From: Magnetospirillum sp.
GTDB lineage: Bacteria; Pseudomonadota; Alphaproteobacteria; Rhodospirillales; Magnetospirillaceae
Assembly: GCA_024707145.1 (NCBI GenBank)
Contig: JANQAI010000011.1
Coordinates: forward strand, 496,001 to 560,000
DNA length: 64,000 nt
Direction of reading: 5' to 3'
Below are positions 22,671 through 31,285 of this stretch, one piece after another. The notes below the pieces were generated by a model. That model was not told the origin of the DNA. It was given only the letters and a program-made list of their open reading frames with translations, and did no database searches. Each line of letters begins with the position of its first letter. The first letter of the stretch is position 1. The position numbers were made by a program, and so were the translations under genes.

Positions 22671-23663
22671 ATGCCGAGCGTCCTGGTCACCGGCGGGGCC
22701 GGCTATGTGGGCAGCCATGCCTGCAAGGCCCTGGCCGCCGCCGGCTATGAGCCGGTGACTTACGACGACCTGTCCACCGGTCACCCCGACTTGGTGAAAT
22801 GGGGGCCGCTGGAGGAAGGGCCGCTGGGCGATGCCGAGCGGCTGGCCGGGGTGGTCGCCCACTATCGCCCGGTGGCGGTGCTGCATTTCGCCGCTCGTTC
22901 CCTGGTGGGGGATTCGGTGCGCGATCCCGCCGCCACCTACCGCACCAATGTGGCCGCCACGCTGACCCTGCTGGAGGTGATGCGGCGGTTCGGCATCGAG
23001 GCGCTGGTGTTCTCCAGCACCTGTGCCACCTATGGAAATCCCGAGCGCGTGCCCATCGACGAGGACACGCCGCAGGCTCCCATCAACCCCTATGGCTGGT
23101 CCAAGCTGATGGTGGAGCGGCTGCTGGCCGACCACGGCGCGGCCTACGGCCTGCAATGGGCGGCGCTGCGCTATTTCAACGCCGCCGGGGCAGATGCGGA
23201 AGCGGAAACCGGCGAGGACCACCGGCCGGAGAGCCACCTGATCCCGCGCGCCATCCTGGCGGCGGTGGGGGAGGTGCCGGCGCTGGACCTGTTCGGTACC
23301 GACTGGCCGACGCCCGACGGCACCTGCATCCGCGACTATGTCCACGTCTCCGACCTGGCCCGCTGGCATGTGGCGGCCTTGGACCACCTGCTGGCCGGCC
23401 AGGGCTCGGTGGCGCTCAATCTGGGCACCGGCCGGGGCTGGTCGGTGCGCCAGGTGCTGGCGGCGGTGGAGCGGGTCACCGGCCGCGTCGTCCCGGTAAG
23501 GCTGGCGGCGCGGCGGGCCGGCGATCCGCCGGTGCTGGTGGCCGATCCCGCCCGCGCCCGCGCCGTCCTGGGGGCCGAGCCCCACTACACCGACCTCGAA
23601 CCCATCGTCGACACCGCCTGGCGCTTCCTGCAGCGGCGGCGGGGTCTGTCCGACCGGAGGTGA
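22671..23663 (+). CDS. galE: UDP-glucose 4-epimerase
   Basis: 330 residues, an extended short-chain dehydrogenase. NAD-binding GGAGYVGSH at residues 8-16, active-site Ser/Thr region FSSTCATYG (SSTxA where SSSA is commoner) and YGWSK with catalytic Tyr and Lys. FNAAGAD and RDYVHVSDLA are GalE hallmarks. It would interconvert UDP-glucose and UDP-galactose for surface polysaccharide. Start ATG 22671 has a GGAGG-like site; the frame opens earlier, but that part has no family resemblance. It is followed after five bases by the export lipoprotein gene, so the two are co-transcribed. Confidence 0.93.
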   Translation: MPSVLVTGGAGYVGSHACKALAAAGYEPVTYDDLSTGHPDLVKWGPLEEGPLGDAERLAGVVAHYRPVAVLHFAARSLVGDSVRDPAATYRTNVAATLTLLEVMRRFGIEALVFSSTCATYGNPERVPIDEDTPQAPINPYGWSKLMVERLLADHGAAYGLQWAALRYFNAAGADAEAETGEDHRPESHLIPRAILAAVGEVPALDLFGTDWPTPDGTCIRDYVHVSDLARWHVAALDHLLAGQGSVALNLGTGRGWSVRQVLAAVERVTGRVVPVRLAARRAGDPPVLVADPARARAVLGAEPHYTDLEPIVDTAWRFLQRRRGLSDRR

Positions 23664-23668
23664 CGCCC

Positions 23669-24358
23669 ATGAAACCGTTCCGCTTGCTGCTGACGCTGCT
23701 TCCCACCCTGGCCCTGATGGCCTGCGGCTCCGTGGCCAAGAATCCCACGCCCATCGCCCAGGCGCCGGTCGCCACCACGTCGGGCTACATCATCGAGCCG
23801 GGCGACGGGCTGGACGTGCGTTTCTTCTATAACCCCGAACTGAACGAGGAGGTGACGGTGCGGCCCGACGGCAACATCTCGCTGCCGCTGGTGGGCGAAA
23901 TGCGGGCCGCCGGGCGCACGCCCAGCCAGTTGGAGGCGTCCCTGCGGGATTCCTACAGTCGCGAGCTGCGCCAGGCCGCCATCACCGTCATCGTCAAGGG
24001 CTTCGCCGGCCAGCGCGTCTATGTGGACGGCGAGGTGGGCACGCCCATGATGGTCAACCTCGCCGGCAACCTGTCGGCCATGCAGGCGGTGGCCTCGGCA
24101 GGCGGCTTCAAGCCGTCGGCGCGCAAGGGCGAGGTGCTGGTGATCCGCCGCTCGGGCACCACCCAGCCGGTGGTCATCCCCGTCGACCTGGATGCCGCCA
24201 TCGCCGGCACGGATACCAGCCAGGACATCCTGCTGCAGCCCTATGACATCGTCTATGTGCCCAGGACCGCCATTGCCGAAGTCAACCAGTTCATCGACCA
24301 GTATTTCCGCCAGAACATTCCGATTCCCTTCGGCGTCGGCTACGGCCTGAATAACTGA
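23669..24358 (+). CDS. Polysaccharide export outer-membrane lipoprotein (Wza/poly_export family)
   Basis: 229 residues. The signal peptide ends in a lipobox (LMAC), so Cys19 is lipidated. The N-terminal poly_export domain begins with YIIEPGDGLDVRFFYNPELN and contains TVRPDGNISLPLVGEM; a SLBB domain follows (FAGQRVYVDGEV...). A strong GGAGG site lies 8 bases before ATG 23669. It forms the outer-membrane channel for exopolysaccharide and should pair with the Wzc-like protein at 31286-33451. It is shorter than E. coli Wza and lacks the long C-terminal helix, as is usual in alphaproteobacteria. Confidence 0.9.
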   Translation: MKPFRLLLTLLPTLALMACGSVAKNPTPIAQAPVATTSGYIIEPGDGLDVRFFYNPELNEEVTVRPDGNISLPLVGEMRAAGRTPSQLEASLRDSYSRELRQAAITVIVKGFAGQRVYVDGEVGTPMMVNLAGNLSAMQAVASAGGFKPSARKGEVLVIRRSGTTQPVVIPVDLDAAIAGTDTSQDILLQPYDIVYVPRTAIAEVNQFIDQYFRQNIPIPFGVGYGLNN

Positions 24359-24431
24359 CGGGCTCTCCTTTCGGCACGTCGCACCGCCGCGCCCTCCTTG
24401 CCACCATGGCGGCAGCAAGGAGGGCGCGAGC

Positions 24432-26311
24432 ATTGTGGCATCGCAGGTTGGATCGATCGCGAGGCGGCCCCTATCGGGCCGGGCACCATCGAGGCCATGA
24501 CCAACGCCATCGCCCATCGCGGTCCCGATGGCTCGGGGCGGTGGGACGGCGTCGCCTGCAGCGGGCGCTGGCGGGTTTCGCTGGGGCATCGCCGGCTGGC
24601 CATCATCGACCTGGAAGGCGGCGTCCAGCCCATGGTGGCGCCCCATGACCGGGCGGTTCTGGTGTTCAACGGCGAGATCTACAATTTCCGGGAATTGCGG
24701 GCCGAGCTGGAAGCCGCCGGCCACGCCTTCACCACCCATTCCGATACCGAGGTGTTGCTGGCCGCCTATCTGGCCTGGGGATCGGAATGCGTCCGCCGCC
24801 TGCGCGGCATGTTCGCCTTCGCCCTGTGGGATGCCGCCCGCGAGCGGCTGTTCCTCGCCCGCGACCGCTTCGGCAAGAAGCCGCTCTACCTGTGGCAGGA
24901 CGGCGACGGCGCCCTGGTGTTCGGTTCTGAGATCAAGGCGCTGCTGGCCCATCCCAAGGTCCCGGTGGTGCTGGACCGGGCGTCGGTGGCCGAGTACCTG
25001 GCCTGGCGCTACGTGCCCGGCCCGCACACCCTGTTTGCCGGTATCCGCAAACTGCCGCCGGCCAGTTGGGCCATGTGGGAACACGGCCACCTGACCGAGG
25101 CCTCGTACTGGTCGCCGCCCGATGCCGGCGACCTTCCGGCGTATGCCATGCCCGCCGATCCGGTGAAGGAGTTCACCGAATTGCTGGACGAGTGCGTGCG
25201 CCTGCGCATGGTTTCCGACGTGCCGTTCGGCGCCTTCCTGTCGGGCGGGCTGGATTCCTCGGCGGTGGTGGCGCTGATGAGCCGGCATTGCCAATTGCCC
25301 GTCAACACCTTTTCGGTCGGCTATGCCGAGGCCCAGTACAGCGAGCTCAAATACGCCCGCATGGTGGCCGACCAGTTCCGCACCAACCACCACGAACTGG
25401 TGATCGCCGCCGAGGACGTCATCACGGAGTTGCCGCGCCTGACCCGGTTCCGCGACGCCCCGGTGGCCGAGCCGGCCGATGTGCCCATCCACCGCCTGGC
25501 GCGGGCGGCGCGCGAGACGGTGAAGATGGTGCTGACCGGCGAGGGCTCGGACGAACTGCTGGGCGGTTATCCCAAGCATCGCGCCGAGCCCCTGGTGGCC
25601 CTGTACCAGCGTCTGGTGCCGCAGGCCGCCCATCACCACCTGATCGAGCCGCTGATCGAGGGGCTGCCTTATGATTTCCGGCGGGTCAAGACGGTGGCCA
25701 TGGCGCTGGACCTGCGCGATCCGCGCCAGCGCCTGCCGGCCTGGTTCGCCGCCCTGAGCCCGGCCGAGGCGCGCAAGCTGCTGGCGCTGCAGGGGCCGGA
25801 GAGGCCGCTGGACCCGCGCCCTTTTCGCGTCGCCCGCCGCCAGAGCCCGCTGCGCCGGGCGCTGGCCTTCGACCAGGCGTCGTGGCTGCCCGACAACCTG
25901 CTGGAGCGCGGCGACCGCATGACCATGGCCGCCGGCATCGAGGCCCGCATGCCCTTCATGGACCACGTCCTGGCCGACACCTTGGCCGGCTGGCCCGACG
26001 AGTGCCGGGTGCGCGGGCTGCGCGGCAAGTGGGTGCTGCGCCAGGCCATGGCCCCCCTGTTGCCCGATGCCGTGCTGCACCGGCCCAAGGTGGGCTTCCG
26101 CGTGCCGGTGAACCTATGGTTCCAGAACCGGCTGCGCGGCTGGGTGAACGAGTTGCTGCTGTCCTCGGCCTCGGCCACCCGCGACTGGTATCGCATGGAC
26201 CGGCTGGCCCGGCTGGTGGACGACCATGTCAGCGGCCGGCATAACCATGAGAAGGCGTTGTGGATGCTGGTGACGCTGGAGCTGTTCCAGCGGGCCTACC
26301 GGCTGGCCTGA
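24432..26311 (+). CDS. Asparagine-synthetase-type amidotransferase of the polysaccharide cluster (start codon damaged)
   Basis: About 627 residues. N-terminal class II glutaminase (CGIAGWIDREA, RGPDGSGRW, FNGEIYNFRELR, HSDTEVLLAAY) and C-terminal ATP-binding synthetase domain (SGGLDSSAVVAL, GEGSDELLGGYPKHR). The catalytic Cys must directly follow the initiator Met, yet no start codon precedes it: the sequence reads CAT-TGT-GGC (24431-24439). One missing G (ATG-TGT read as AT-TGT) explains this. The only other in-frame start nearby is a TTG at 24398, which would put 12 residues before the Cys and block glutaminase function. Such AsnB-like enzymes in polysaccharide loci usually amidate sugar acids or other acceptors. 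It overlaps the converging polymerase gene by 83 bp. Confidence 0.88.
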
Positions 26312-27693
26312 CGGTGGCGCGCCGCCAGGCCATGGCGGCCATGCCGATGGTCACCGCCCACACCGCCACGGTGCCGGTGGGCATGTTGGACAGGATGGAT
26401 TGCTCGGTCAGCCCCTTCAAGCAGACGTACAGCACCAGGATGTCGCGCACCGGGCTGGGGGCCAGCAGGAACATGCGCAGTTGCGACAGCAGCAGCCCCA
26501 TCAGCACGACGAAGCCGACCAGGCCCAGGTACAGCAGCACCTGCAGGTACATGTTGTGGGCATGGGTGATCTTCCAGCGCATGAAGCCCTTGAACAGCAG
26601 CATGCCCGAGGCGGCGCCGTGGCCGATCAGGGGGGATTCGGCGATGCGGTCGATGGCGTAGGGCCAGATGTCCAGGCGTCCGGACAGGGATAGGATCTCA
26701 TGGGAATTGCCCGAGCGCGCGATCAGCGACAGCAGGTCGGGCGGCAGCACGGCGGCGAAGCCGCCCATGGCTTCCAGGAACAATACGCCGCCTACCGTCA
26801 GCGTCAGGGTCGGCACCATCAGCAGCCAGCCGCCGCGGCGATAGGTGAGGTACGCCAGCACCGAGGCGACCATGGCCATGCTGGGCAGGCGCGATTGGGT
26901 CAGCGCGGCGGTGACCGCGCCCGCCACGACCAGCAGCCCCAGCGCGAACCGCCCCAGTCCGCGCGCCCGCATCCACAGGGCACCGACGGCGAAGGTGAAC
27001 AGGGCGGCCACCTCGGCCATGGGAATGGGATGGTCGGTCAGGCCGCGCAGGCGGTCGGCCGTGCCGGTGCTGCCGGGGCTGGGCGGCGTCAGGCCCATGG
27101 CGAAGGGGGGAGATGGCCAGCGAGGGCAGCACGATCATGCCGGCTCCCAGCGCCACCGCCGCCAGCAGCCGCCGCTCGTCCAGCACCTGGGCGGCGGCCA
27201 GGCCGAACATCAGCATCCAGCCGTAGGCGATGGCCGATTGCAGGGTGTAGAGGGGCGTTGGCGACCACAGGGCCGATACTCCCATCAGGCCCACCAGCGC
27301 GGCGGCGAACAGGACCGGAGGCCGTCCCAGCATCCAGGTGCTGGCGCTCAGCCGCACCATGCCCACCATGCCGCAGGCCAGCCACACCAGGCCCTTGACC
27401 AGCACCTGGGCGTCCACCGACTTGTCGGCCCAGTTGCGCGCCCGGAAGGTGGCGTCGGTCAGGAACATGACCAGCGCCAGAGCCACGATGAAGGCCCAGG
27501 GCTCGCCGCGCATGAGCGCCACCATCAGCGGCACCGCCCAGATCAGCGCGATCACCGCGATCGGCAGGCCCAGCAGGGATTCCCGCTCGGGCACCAGGGC
27601 GGGCACCAGCATGGACAACGCGAAGGCCACCACGGCCAGTCCGGCGAAGGCAGTCACGGCGTGGCGGGGCAGGTGGGTCACGGATTTGTCCAT
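26229..27693 (-). CDS. O-antigen ligase/polymerase-like membrane protein (Wzy type, frame interrupted)
   Basis: 487 residues after correcting a C run (27105-27110 as G6 on the plus strand, should be five). It is very hydrophobic with about ten TM helices, for example LAVVAFALSMLVPALVP near the start and PLMVALMRGEPWAFIVALAL, and a large periplasmic loop near the C-terminal third containing SLSGRLDIWPYAI and PLIGHGAASG. The RxDIWP...GHG pattern is typical of the Wzy_C/O-antigen ligase family. It probably polymerises the repeat unit flipped by the upstream gene. It overlaps that gene by 16 bases. Confidence 0.8.
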
Positions 27694-28994
27694 GGTTTCT
27701 CCCGAACCAGCAGGAACAGGGCGGCGAGGCCCGAAACGGCGATGCCGGCGGCGATGCCCGCCATGGCGCCGCCCAACCCCCATACCGGCACCAGGGCCAG
27801 GCACAGGCCGATGCCCACCAGGGCCGAGGCGATGCGGCCGCGGAACAGCAGGTCGGGCCGGCGCAGCAGGAACAGGGCGGTCTCCAGCGGATAGACGAAC
27901 AGCACCGTCACGTGGACGGCGCCGAACCACGCCAGGGTGGCGGTGGGGTCGCCATAGCGCTGGCCGTAGACCAGGTTGACCAGCCAGTCCCCGGCCAGGA
28001 TCAGCATCACCACGTAAGGCAGGGTCATGGCCGCCATGGCCAGGGCGGTGTGGCTCAGCGCCCGGCGCAGGCCGGCGACCCCCTCGGCGGCGAGGGCGCG
28101 GGCGGCGCGCGGCTTGTCGAAATTGTCCACCGCGGTGGCGGCGGTGGACAGCGGCTGGGTGAAGTTGCGCATGGCCTGGAACAGTGCCACCGGCCCGGGC
28201 CCCGCCAGCGCCCCCAGGATGAGCGGCGGCAGATGGCCGTAGCCGTTGTAGGCTAGGTTGCTGGCCACCGACCAGCCGATGAAATGGGCCAAGTTGCGCA
28301 GGAACGTACCGAAGGCCGGCGGCTGGGCCGGCGGCGGCAGGCGGGGGGCGAGGGCGGCGCACAGCAGCGCCGCCCCGCCGCTGGCGGCGATGAAGGCCGC
28401 CGCCGCCAGCTCCAGCCGGTGGGTCTGCACCGCCGCCAGCACGCCGGCCACGTACAGCACGGTGTACAGCCCGGCGGCGGCCACGGTGGCACCGAAGCGG
28501 TCCAGCTGGATCAGCCAGCGGCGGCGGAATTCATAGGTGAAGCTGGGCACCACGAAGAGGGCCGCCATGACGAAGGCGGTGGACATCCATGCCGGTGCGC
28601 CGAAGGCCGGCAGCGCCCCGGCGATGGTCGCCAGGCCCAGCGCCGATAGGCCGGTGGTCCACAGCGACAGGCGGCGCCAGGCCGGTGCTTCCGCTGCCAG
28701 CACGCCCGGCTCCGCCGTGTGGATGACGAAGGGGACCACCACCGCCGAGCGCTGGATGTTGACCACGAACAGCAGGCTCAGCCAGGCGAAGGAAAAGGTG
28801 CCGAAGGTGGCGGCGTCGAAGCCGCGCGCCAGCAGCAGCAGGGCCAGGAAATTGGCGCCCGAGATCATGCCCTGTTCCACCAGGGACAGGAGACGCACGC
28901 GGTCGGCGGCGATGCGGACGAACAGGGCGGCGATGCCCCGGGACGATGCCGGCCGGGGGGCTGGCGCATGCCTACTCCTTGGTGCTGGAATCAT
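27678..28994 (-). CDS. Polysaccharide flippase-like membrane protein (Wzx/MATE superfamily)
   Basis: 438 residues, with about twelve hydrophobic segments from residue 35 on (MISGANFLALLLLARGF; FVMAALFVVPSFTYEF; LVGIGLCLALVPVWG; AGIAAGIAVSGLAALFLLV). Layout and position in the cluster fit a lipid-linked oligosaccharide flippase. ATG 28994 overlaps the glycosyltransferase gene by 23 bases but has a weak ribosome site; a later start at 28868 (MISGANF) is possible and would begin right at the first TM helix. Exact substrate unknown. Confidence 0.75.
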   Translation of the reverse strand: MIPAPRSRHAPAPRPASSRGIAALFVRIAADRVRLLSLVEQGMISGANFLALLLLARGFDAATFGTFSFAWLSLLFVVNIQRSAVVVPFVIHTAEPGVLAAEAPAWRRLSLWTTGLSALGLATIAGALPAFGAPAWMSTAFVMAALFVVPSFTYEFRRRWLIQLDRFGATVAAAGLYTVLYVAGVLAAVQTHRLELAAAAFIAASGGAALLCAALAPRLPPPAQPPAFGTFLRNLAHFIGWSVASNLAYNGYGHLPPLILGALAGPGPVALFQAMRNFTQPLSTAATAVDNFDKPRAARALAAEGVAGLRRALSHTALAMAAMTLPYVVMLILAGDWLVNLVYGQRYGDPTATLAWFGAVHVTVLFVYPLETALFLLRRPDLLFRGRIASALVGIGLCLALVPVWGLGGAMAGIAAGIAVSGLAALFLLVREKPWTNP

Positions 28995-29883
28995 TGGCGG
29001 CGGGAATCGGGGCGAACAGGTAGCGGGCCATGGCGGCGGCGCGGCCGTAGCGCACGCGCAGCAATGTCTTGAACACCCGCCAGCGTTGGCCGCTCCCCTT
29101 CAGGGCCGGCGAGGTCAGGACCATCACCGTCTTGATCAGCGGCGGCGACGCCATGGCCAGGGTATAGGCCGCCCATTTCAGCCGGAAGGCGCGGCCCTCG
29201 GCCATATGGTTGCGGGCGTGCCAGACCGTGCGCTCGTTCTTCTTGTTCAGTTCGGCGAAGCTGGTGCGGGCGGGATGGCGAACCCGCGCCTCGGCGCCGA
29301 AGGCGATCCGGTAGCCCAGCCGGGTGGCCCGGCGGCCCCATTCCAGGTCTTCCGGCAGGCGGCCGTCGCGGAACGGCCCCACCGCCTCGAACACTCGGCG
29401 GGGAACGATGATGTTGGCGCCGCAGGCGAAGTGCTTGAACCGCACGTAGCGCCGGCACTCGAAGCCGAATACTTCGTCGTAGAGCTCGGCATCGGTGGGA
29501 TTGGTTTCGTCGGCGGCGAATACCTTCACGTCGCCGCCGACGATGTCGATGCCGGTTCCTTCGCCCAGCAGCGGCACCCCCTTGATCAGCCAATCCGGTT
29601 CCGGCCGGCAGTCGGAATCAGTGAAGGCGAGGATGGTGCCCGAGCTTGCCGCCACCCCGTGGTTGCGGGCAGAGCCGCAGCCGCGCCGTGTCTCCAACAT
29701 TCCGCGCACGCCGGGAAAGCGGGCCAAGACGGCATCCAGCGGCTGGTCGGACCCGTTGTCCACTACCGTCACGGTGATGCAATCGGCGGGATAGTTCTGC
29801 CGTTTCACCGAATCCAGGCACAGGGCCAGGCGGTCGTGGTCGTTGAGATGGGGAATGATGATGTCGACCAGGGGCAGTCGCAT
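28972..29883 (-). CDS. Family 2 glycosyltransferase
   Basis: 303 residues. GT-A fold of family 2: VDIIIPHLNDHDRLALCLDS at the N-terminus, VVDNGSDQP, RGCGSARNHGV and AFTDSDCRPEPDWL with the metal-binding DSD. Then a conserved acidic DLEWGRRATRLGY acceptor segment. It is cytoplasmic, with a C-terminal hydrophobic stretch that may contact the membrane. It adds one sugar to the lipid-linked repeat unit. ATG 29883 has a good GGAGGG site. Specificity cannot be read. Confidence 0.9.
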   Translation of the reverse strand: MRLPLVDIIIPHLNDHDRLALCLDSVKRQNYPADCITVTVVDNGSDQPLDAVLARFPGVRGMLETRRGCGSARNHGVAASSGTILAFTDSDCRPEPDWLIKGVPLLGEGTGIDIVGGDVKVFAADETNPTDAELYDEVFGFECRRYVRFKHFACGANIIVPRRVFEAVGPFRDGRLPEDLEWGRRATRLGYRIAFGAEARVRHPARTSFAELNKKNERTVWHARNHMAEGRAFRLKWAAYTLAMASPPLIKTVMVLTSPALKGSGQRWRVFKTLLRVRYGRAAAMARYLFAPIPAANDSSTKE

Positions 29884-29920
29884 CGGGCACCCTCCTGCAT
29901 GCTGGTCACCAAAGGGACAG

Positions 29921-31267
29921 TCACAGCGGTCCGGGCACCTCGCGGCGTGGCCGGGCCTCCTCGTCCTCGCGGGTCAGAGCCGGATGCTTGCAGGTCGAGT
30001 CTCCTTGCGATCCGACCTGCAAGCTGAATCCGTCTCCTACCAATAAGTTAGAGGGCAATTCAGACAACCTGTTGTCATTGCGCTCTAGCGCCGCATAGGC
30101 CGACAGCAGCCGCGGCACTTGGTATTCCCACGACAGTTCGCGTTCCATGCGGGCCCGCCCGATGGCGCCGAGGCGATGGCGAAGGGCGGGGTCGTCGAGC
30201 AGTTGGGCGATCTTGGCGGCCATGTCGGCGGCATCGTTGTCGCGGGCGTACAGCGCTGCCTCGCCGGCCGACCGGCGCCCCTCGGTCAGGTCGAACAGCA
30301 CCACCGGCTTGGCCAGCGCCATGTATTCCAGGATCTTGTTCATGGTGCAGGAATGGTTGAAGTCGTTGGCCGGGTCGGGCGAGACGCAGACGTCGGCGGC
30401 GTTGAGCATGGGGATCAGGGTGGCGTCGTCGGCCCAGCCGGTGAAGGTCACCCACGCAGAGATGCCCAGTTCCTCGGCCCGGCGCTTGAGTTGAGGCAGC
30501 ATGGGGCCGTCGCCCATGAGGACCGCGCGCACGTTGCGCCCCTGGTCCACCACCAGCACCCGCATGGCGTCCAGCACGTATTCCACGCCGTCCTGGCTGT
30601 TCATCACCCCCACATAGGCGATCAGGTGCTCGGCCCCCTGCCGCAGCGCGGGGTCGGGCGGGGTGATGGTCAGGCGGCGGGTGTCGGGGCCGCTACGCAC
30701 CACGAACACCCGATCGGGGTCCATGCCGCCGCGCATGATCGCCACTTGGCGGAAGCTTTCGTTGGTGGCGATGGAGACGTCGGCGGTGCGGTAGGTCATG
30801 CGTTCCAACCACAGCAGCATGCGGTGGGCCAGTCCACGCTTGCCGAACTTGGCGACGTACAGTTCGGGCGACAGGTCGTGGTGGTCGAAGACGAAGCGCT
30901 TGCCCAGCAGCAGCTTGAAGAAGCCGCCTACCAGGAACATGGTTTCGGGCGGATTGCAGGCATGAATCACGTCGAAGCCGCGCGCCCGCAGCACGCGCCA
31001 GGCCAGCACGAATTCCCAGAACAGGGCGACGGAATACTCGCGGACATAGCCGGCCAAGCCCTCTCCCTCGGCCGGCAAGGGGTGGCGCCAGACATGGATG
31101 CCCTCGATGACCTCGTGCCCCCGGGGATAGGCGGCGGTGGCCGGGCAGATAATCGAAACCTCCCATCCGGCGGCGGCAAGGGCCTGGGCCTCCTGCCAGA
31201 CCCGCCGGTCGCGAGGGACCGGCAGGTTCTCCACCATCATCAGCACCTTTTTGTTTTCACCATTCAT
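29921..31267 (-). CDS. Family 4 glycosyltransferase
   Basis: 448 residues, GT-B fold. N-terminal half: VLMMVENLPVPRDRRVWQEA and SIICPA. C-terminal donor-binding half: LIAYVGVMNSQDGVEYVLDA, VRAVLMGDGPMLPQLKR, FTGWADDATLIPMLNAADVC and the EYMALAKPVVLFDLTEGR segment that binds the nucleotide. The last 50 residues are low in similarity to the family and may be an extension. It lies between the Wzc-like and GT2 genes on the same strand; the 18-bp gap to wzc suggests one transcript. Confidence 0.9.
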   Translation of the reverse strand: MNGENKKVLMMVENLPVPRDRRVWQEAQALAAAGWEVSIICPATAAYPRGHEVIEGIHVWRHPLPAEGEGLAGYVREYSVALFWEFVLAWRVLRARGFDVIHACNPPETMFLVGGFFKLLLGKRFVFDHHDLSPELYVAKFGKRGLAHRMLLWLERMTYRTADVSIATNESFRQVAIMRGGMDPDRVFVVRSGPDTRRLTITPPDPALRQGAEHLIAYVGVMNSQDGVEYVLDAMRVLVVDQGRNVRAVLMGDGPMLPQLKRRAEELGISAWVTFTGWADDATLIPMLNAADVCVSPDPANDFNHSCTMNKILEYMALAKPVVLFDLTEGRRSAGEAALYARDNDAADMAAKIAQLLDDPALRHRLGAIGRARMERELSWEYQVPRLLSAYAALERNDNRLSELPSNLLVGDGFSLQVGSQGDSTCKHPALTREDEEARPRREVPGPL

Positions 31268-31285
31268 CTGGATCTCGCTTTGCCC

